This document shows, one piece after another, positions 40,401 through 43,148 of a stretch of 43,148 bases of DNA. The DNA comes from RBG-16-57-9 sp964462185. Its GTDB lineage: Archaea > Thermoproteota > Bathyarchaeia > TCS64. Positions within the stretch are counted from its first letter, which is position 1. Each line of letters starts with the position of its first letter. The translations under genes and the position numbers were made by a program. The notes under the pieces were generated by a model. The model was not told the DNA's origin. It saw nothing but the letters and a program-made list of their open reading frames with translations, and searched no databases. The DNA lies in the NCBI GenBank assembly GCA_964462185.1, contig CAYWWV010000008.1, positions 1 to 43,148 on the forward strand, read 5' to 3'.

Positions 40401-41623
40401 TCCACCACCTTCGCCCCGTTTTTGCAGAGGAAAAAGAGGGCCGCCTCCAGGGGGAGGGTGGCCTCCTCGTCCTCGTATGGACCATACCACGTGTCCATTA
40501 TTTTGATTTTGGGGGCCCACCTGAACCTGAGCTTGACGGGGCCCCCCTTGAAGGCTATGGCGCTGGTGAGGGGGTCGTATTGGGGTAGTTGGTCTATGGG
40601 TACGTTTTGGACGAGCCACCCCGTCTTCCCGTGTAGGGTGTTGGCCAGCCTGATCAAGCGGTGGACGTCGGTGGTAACCACGGTGTCCACCTCGGCTGCC
40701 AGCAGCTTTACGGCCCTGGAGAGGAGGAGGTCTATGCTCCTGGAGTCGAGGTAGGACAGCACTCGGCTGGTCTCCCCGGCTAGAATGGCGTCCAACAGCT
40801 CCTCCCTCCTCCCCAGGATGGCCTCCCTGCTCCTCCGGCTCACCTTGAGAGCCCTCAACTCCTCCTCCCCCACGGAGCCCAAGTAGTCGTAGAGGGCTCT
40901 CCCCACCCGCCTCCTCCAACCCACCTCGGGGGGTTTGGGGTATCCACCACCCCCAGGGGTGAACCCCATGTATTGGGCCTCGATGCCCGTCCCCATCACA
41001 TAGTCCACTATCTCACGTCGGGCGTGCTGGTCTAGGCGCCCCCACCGGTCCCCCTGGACGTGGACGTGGAAACCCCTGTTTCCGCTGAAGTTGACGGTTA
41101 GCTCCCCCAGCTCCGCCCCCAGGTCGGTTATGAGGAGGTCCAAGAGCTTCTCCGTCTCGTACTTGGCTGCTTGGAGGCATTTATCGCATAGCCAGGTCTC
41201 CCGCTCGAACTGGGCTTTCCCGCAGGTGCAGAGCTCTGGGGGGTGGCCCACCCCCTGGGCCCCACAGTTTCTGCAGGCCCACCGGTCGTGGATCTTCTGG
41301 CAGGGGAGGTCGAAGTGGTCGGCGTCGATGTCGAAGACCAGGTCTGCGCCCAGCCAGCCCTTGAGCCTCATGTCGGCGGTGGGGTCTCGGTAGTAGCTGC
41401 TGCTGTAGTATGCGTGTTTGGGGGCGTGGTTTCTGAGGTAGGCCTGGAGTTCGCCGGCCGTTGGGAGGGATAGGTGGCGGACCATCCCCCGGGAGCCGAA
41501 GTGGATGAAGGCGTACTCCCTCTCAGCTGGTCGGCGGGGGGGGTGCACCAGGCGGCTGTGGGTCTGGTACCACTCCCTGAATCTCTCCTCCACGAAGCGG
41601 GGGCTCCCCCAGGGCTCCTCCAT
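40397..41623 (-). CDS. priS: DNA primase small (catalytic) subunit PriS
   Basis: The 408-aa protein has the primase active-site aspartates in VFDIDAD (D98, D100, D102) and SGNRGFHVHV near 178-187, with the third catalytic region HRLIRLANTLHGKTGW near 327. A cysteine-rich insert at 108-149 (C108, C117, C120, C132, C134, C146, C149) is the zinc-binding region. It makes RNA/DNA primers with PriL. Its ATG shares a base with the stop of a 56-aa cysteine-rich gene (TAATG), and its stop overlaps gins51. So priL, the small gene, priS and gins51 form one operon. Confidence 0.96.
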   Translation of the reverse strand: MEEPWGSPRFVEERFREWYQTHSRLVHPPRRPAEREYAFIHFGSRGMVRHLSLPTAGELQAYLRNHAPKHAYYSSSYYRDPTADMRLKGWLGADLVFDIDADHFDLPCQKIHDRWACRNCGAQGVGHPPELCTCGKAQFERETWLCDKCLQAAKYETEKLLDLLITDLGAELGELTVNFSGNRGFHVHVQGDRWGRLDQHARREIVDYVMGTGIEAQYMGFTPGGGGYPKPPEVGWRRRVGRALYDYLGSVGEEELRALKVSRRSREAILGRREELLDAILAGETSRVLSYLDSRSIDLLLSRAVKLLAAEVDTVVTTDVHRLIRLANTLHGKTGWLVQNVPIDQLPQYDPLTSAIAFKGGPVKLRFRWAPKIKIMDTWYGPYEDEEATLPLEAALFFLCKNGAKVVD

Positions 41624-41793
41624 TAATCCTTCTTACCCTGGCAACGGGTATAAACTTGGCTCCCCTTCCCCCATGTGGCGTAGGGGCAGGAGCCGCAGCT
41701 GGGGGGGTTATACCTTACCACGTTTTCATAGTGTCTGCAGTAGTGGAGGCCCATGGTTTTCAGCCTCCTCAGCTTCTCTTCGGTTGGCTCCAT
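41623..41793 (-). CDS. Small four-cysteine protein encoded between priL and priS, 56 aa
   Basis: The frame starts at ATG 41793, five bases after the priL stop and with GGGGAG upstream, and stops at TAA 41625-41623, which shares its last A with the priS ATG. The protein begins MEPTEEKLRRLKTMGLHYC and has cysteines C19, C33, C36 and C51, in a C-x13-C-x2-C-x14-C pattern fit for one zinc or an iron-sulfur cluster. The core reads RYNPPSCGSCPYATWG. Its tight place inside the primase operon suggests a role with primase. I do not recognise the family; it could be a zinc-ribbon protein. Confidence 0.72.
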   Translation of the reverse strand: MEPTEEKLRRLKTMGLHYCRHYENVVRYNPPSCGSCPYATWGKGSQVYTRCQGKKD

Positions 41794-41798
41794 CCATG

Positions 41799-42866
41799 CT
41801 ACTCCCCTCTGCTGGTATTTAGGGGTTCAGGCTTTTTGGCTGCCAGTTGGCGTGCCTTTCTCCTGTAGTAGGAGAGGGGGTGGGAGACCTGTTTACATAG
41901 GTTGTCGGGGTTTACGCATATGCCGTGGGTTCGGAGGGTGTTGCAGGTGGGGGGTGTGTATTTGGTTCGGTTGCCCTTCAAGCCGGCGATGTGCTCTATT
42001 TGGTAGCGGGTGAGGGCCTCGTCGAAGTCGGTGACGCTGGTGTAGAGGCCTACTATTTGGTCTAAGGGCATGCCCACGTTGACCAGGAAGCTGGTTAGGG
42101 TGAACCTCTCCATGTGGCTGGCCCTCCTCCCGGCTAAGAGTCCTTCCAGGCAGTATTGGATGCAGGGGGGGAAGGCCTCGTTTACCACGGAGTCGGGTAG
42201 GGCGCCTGCCCCCAGCTTGGACCTGTTCTCCTGGAAGACCTTCTTCACCTGGTTGAGGGCCTCCTCCAGGGGGGGTGGCAGGGCGATCCTGGTTTCCTGT
42301 GAGACCCGCTCCAAGACCCAGCGCTCCACCTCCACCTGTAGGAGGCGGGCCACCTCGGTGGGGGTTACGGCCACGTAGCCTGCGTCCACCAGCCTGTTCA
42401 CCAGTTTCCACTTGGACTCTTTGAAGCCGGAGGCGCATCCCAGGTAGTTGGCCAGCCCTAGGGATAGGCTGTGTTGGGCGCGTGGAGCCGCCTTCTCCCA
42501 GGGCTGGATCTCCCACTGGAACTCCTCCCGGGCTATGGCTATGAGCCTCTCAAGGGGTTCTTCGAGGAGGAGTTTATGGGCCCTGGTGGCCTCCGCCAGG
42601 GCGAATCGGCGGGAGAGGAAGGGCTCCCCCGCCACGGCCACGAGCATGGCTGCTATGGGGTAGCTGACGAACTCGGTTTCGGGGTCGCCGAGCCTGGCGG
42701 AGACCTCCCCCCGCTTGATGGCCTCCAGGACCCTGCTGGTGGCCCGGGCCACGGCGTTTCGGTATGTGGGGCTTGCCAGGTCCTCCAGGGTTAGGCCCAG
42801 GGAGTCCAGGTGGTTCACGGCTTCCCCGAGGAAGGGGTATTTGGCGGCCTCCCGTGCAGCCATCAT
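41799..42866 (-). CDS. priL: DNA primase large subunit PriL
   Basis: The 355-aa protein has the PriL pattern: AAKYPFLGEAVNHL at the N-terminus, then helical domains, and the C-terminal iron-sulfur domain with FPPCIQYCLEGLL (C235) and YTPPTCNTLRTHGIC...LC followed by SHPLSYYRRKA (C308, C317, C324). These four cysteines should hold the 4Fe-4S cluster. Upstream codons in frame (TIIFHGDTLSL) look like plausible protein, but they contain no ATG, GTG or TTG; ATG 42866 is used. It heads the primase-GINS operon. Confidence 0.94.
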   Translation of the reverse strand: MMAAREAAKYPFLGEAVNHLDSLGLTLEDLASPTYRNAVARATSRVLEAIKRGEVSARLGDPETEFVSYPIAAMLVAVAGEPFLSRRFALAEATRAHKLLLEEPLERLIAIAREEFQWEIQPWEKAAPRAQHSLSLGLANYLGCASGFKESKWKLVNRLVDAGYVAVTPTEVARLLQVEVERWVLERVSQETRIALPPPLEEALNQVKKVFQENRSKLGAGALPDSVVNEAFPPCIQYCLEGLLAGRRASHMERFTLTSFLVNVGMPLDQIVGLYTSVTDFDEALTRYQIEHIAGLKGNRTKYTPPTCNTLRTHGICVNPDNLCKQVSHPLSYYRRKARQLAAKKPEPLNTSRGE

Positions 42867-43105
42867 CAGTGAAAGGGTGTCTCCGTGGAATATTATGGTT
42901 ACCGGGGGGTTGCGGGGGGTTCTATGGGGTTATTTTTGTATGCTAGGTTTCCCTGTTGAAAGACGTGTGGCTGCCGGGTATTGGGTGGTTTGGACGCGTG
43001 AAGATCTTTATAAACCCCTTTACGAGAAATCGATCTTCACGCCACCCCCCTGGAAGGAGGCTGAAAAAAGGGTTAAATACGGGAAAAAAGAGAAGTCAAC
43101 CCGCT
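42867..43105 (+). promoter_or_regulatory. Probable CRISPR leader and priL upstream region
   Basis: About 240 bases between priL and the repeat-like sequence hold no convincing gene. A TTTATAAAC element at 43007-43015 lies about 90-100 bases before the first repeat and may drive the array. Purine-rich GGGAAAAAAGAGAAG lies just before the repeat. The left part must also hold the priL promoter. The assignment as leader depends on the repeat call. Confidence 0.5.
42996..43042. repeat. Perfect 11-bp inverted repeat around a TATA element
   Basis: GCGTGAAGATC (42996-43006) and GATCTTCACGC (43032-43042) are perfect reverse complements separated by 25 bases that hold TTTATAAAC. The symmetry around a TATA box suggests a regulator dimer or a pair of operator half-sites. 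Confidence 0.7.
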
Positions 43106-43142
43106 GTTTCAATGGGTAATCCCAATAAGAGGGAATTGAAAG
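43106..43142 (+). CRISPR. First repeat of a CRISPR array leaving the window (single copy seen)
   Basis: The sequence runs from GTTTCAATGGG to GGGAATTGAAAG, 37 bases. The 3' end AATTGAAAG and the TAATCCC core are hallmarks of archaeal repeats such as those of Sulfolobales, and the ends GTTTCAAT/ATTGAAAG are near-perfect inverse complements, as in many type I/III repeats. Only this one copy and six bases of a possible spacer lie in the window, so the repeat length is a guess and proof needs the sequence to the right. The orientation puts the leader on the left. Confidence 0.6.
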
Positions 43143-43148
43143 ATCCTG

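Noticed and set aside
42715..43119. 134-codon plus-strand frame across priL and the leader
   Set aside because: Its first part is antisense to priL and its end runs into the CRISPR repeat; no domain is visible.
1..43148. Insertion sequences, prophage, integrase sites or a biosynthetic cluster
   Set aside because: No transposase, integrase, phage structural gene, terminal inverted repeats or megasynthase was recognised anywhere in the window.

Overview
The window is archaeal chromosome. The diagnostic genes are TFB, both primase subunits, a GINS51-type protein, eL42, eS27, aIF2-alpha and Nop10. Supporting features are the bifunctional fructose-1,6-bisphosphate aldolase/phosphatase, a tRNA-Trp with a bulge-helix-bulge intron, and many leaderless starts with a TATA box about 25-35 nt upstream. 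The DNA is GC-rich and uses GTG, TTG and even CTG starts freely. Gene content fits a Thermoproteota-type anaerobe such as a Bathyarchaeia member, but no rRNA that would place it (16S/23S) is present, so the lineage is inference. Two runs of exactly 100 N (22666-22765, 28918-29017) look like scaffold joins of unknown true length and suggest a draft or metagenome-derived assembly.

Layout. 1-5.2 kb: a truncated M19 dipeptidase, then a minus-strand block of GT2 glycosyltransferase, MscS channel, 4Fe-4S ferredoxin and tungsten-type aldehyde:ferredoxin oxidoreductase; the last three are translationally coupled. 5.2-12.1 kb: a GT4 glycosyltransferase coupled to a polysaccharide pyruvyl transferase, FolC, FBP aldolase/phosphatase, TrmO, and DUF362 coupled to an HD hydrolase. 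12.1-16.9 kb: an ABC exporter, then convergent FrlD-like kinase and FrlB-like deglycase genes (apparent Amadori-product catabolism), then TFB with nested palindromes in its leader. 17-22 kb: a PNP/MTAP-family phosphorylase, 5S rRNA, ASCH protein, tRNA-Trp, a peptide deformylase-like protein, a broken Asp/Glu racemase and small unknowns. 21.5-31.8 kb: nitroreductase, HAD phosphatase, a divergent GcvPA/GcvPB pair coupled to an SDR, an ATP-NAD kinase-like protein coupled to an M20 peptidase, a zinc polyol-type dehydrogenase, GNAT and MFS. 31.9-37.8 kb: tRNA-His, tRNA-Leu and a complete branched-chain amino-acid-type (HAAT) ABC uptake system in two divergent blocks. 37.8-42.9 kb: the informational block Nop10/aIF2-alpha/eS27/eL42 and the replication block GINS51/PriS/PriL.

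The right edge appears to contain the leader and first repeat of a CRISPR array running out of the window.

The main points for a second look are: a 56-aa four-cysteine protein encoded between priL and priS; a 52-aa membrane protein overlapping livM; the FrlD/FrlB pair in an archaeon; the divergent glycine-decarboxylase-like pair with no GcvT/GcvH nearby; a deformylase in an organism not expected to use formyl-Met; the TFB leader palindromes; and the CRISPR leader with a perfect 11-bp inverted repeat. No insertion sequence, prophage or cas gene was recognised.
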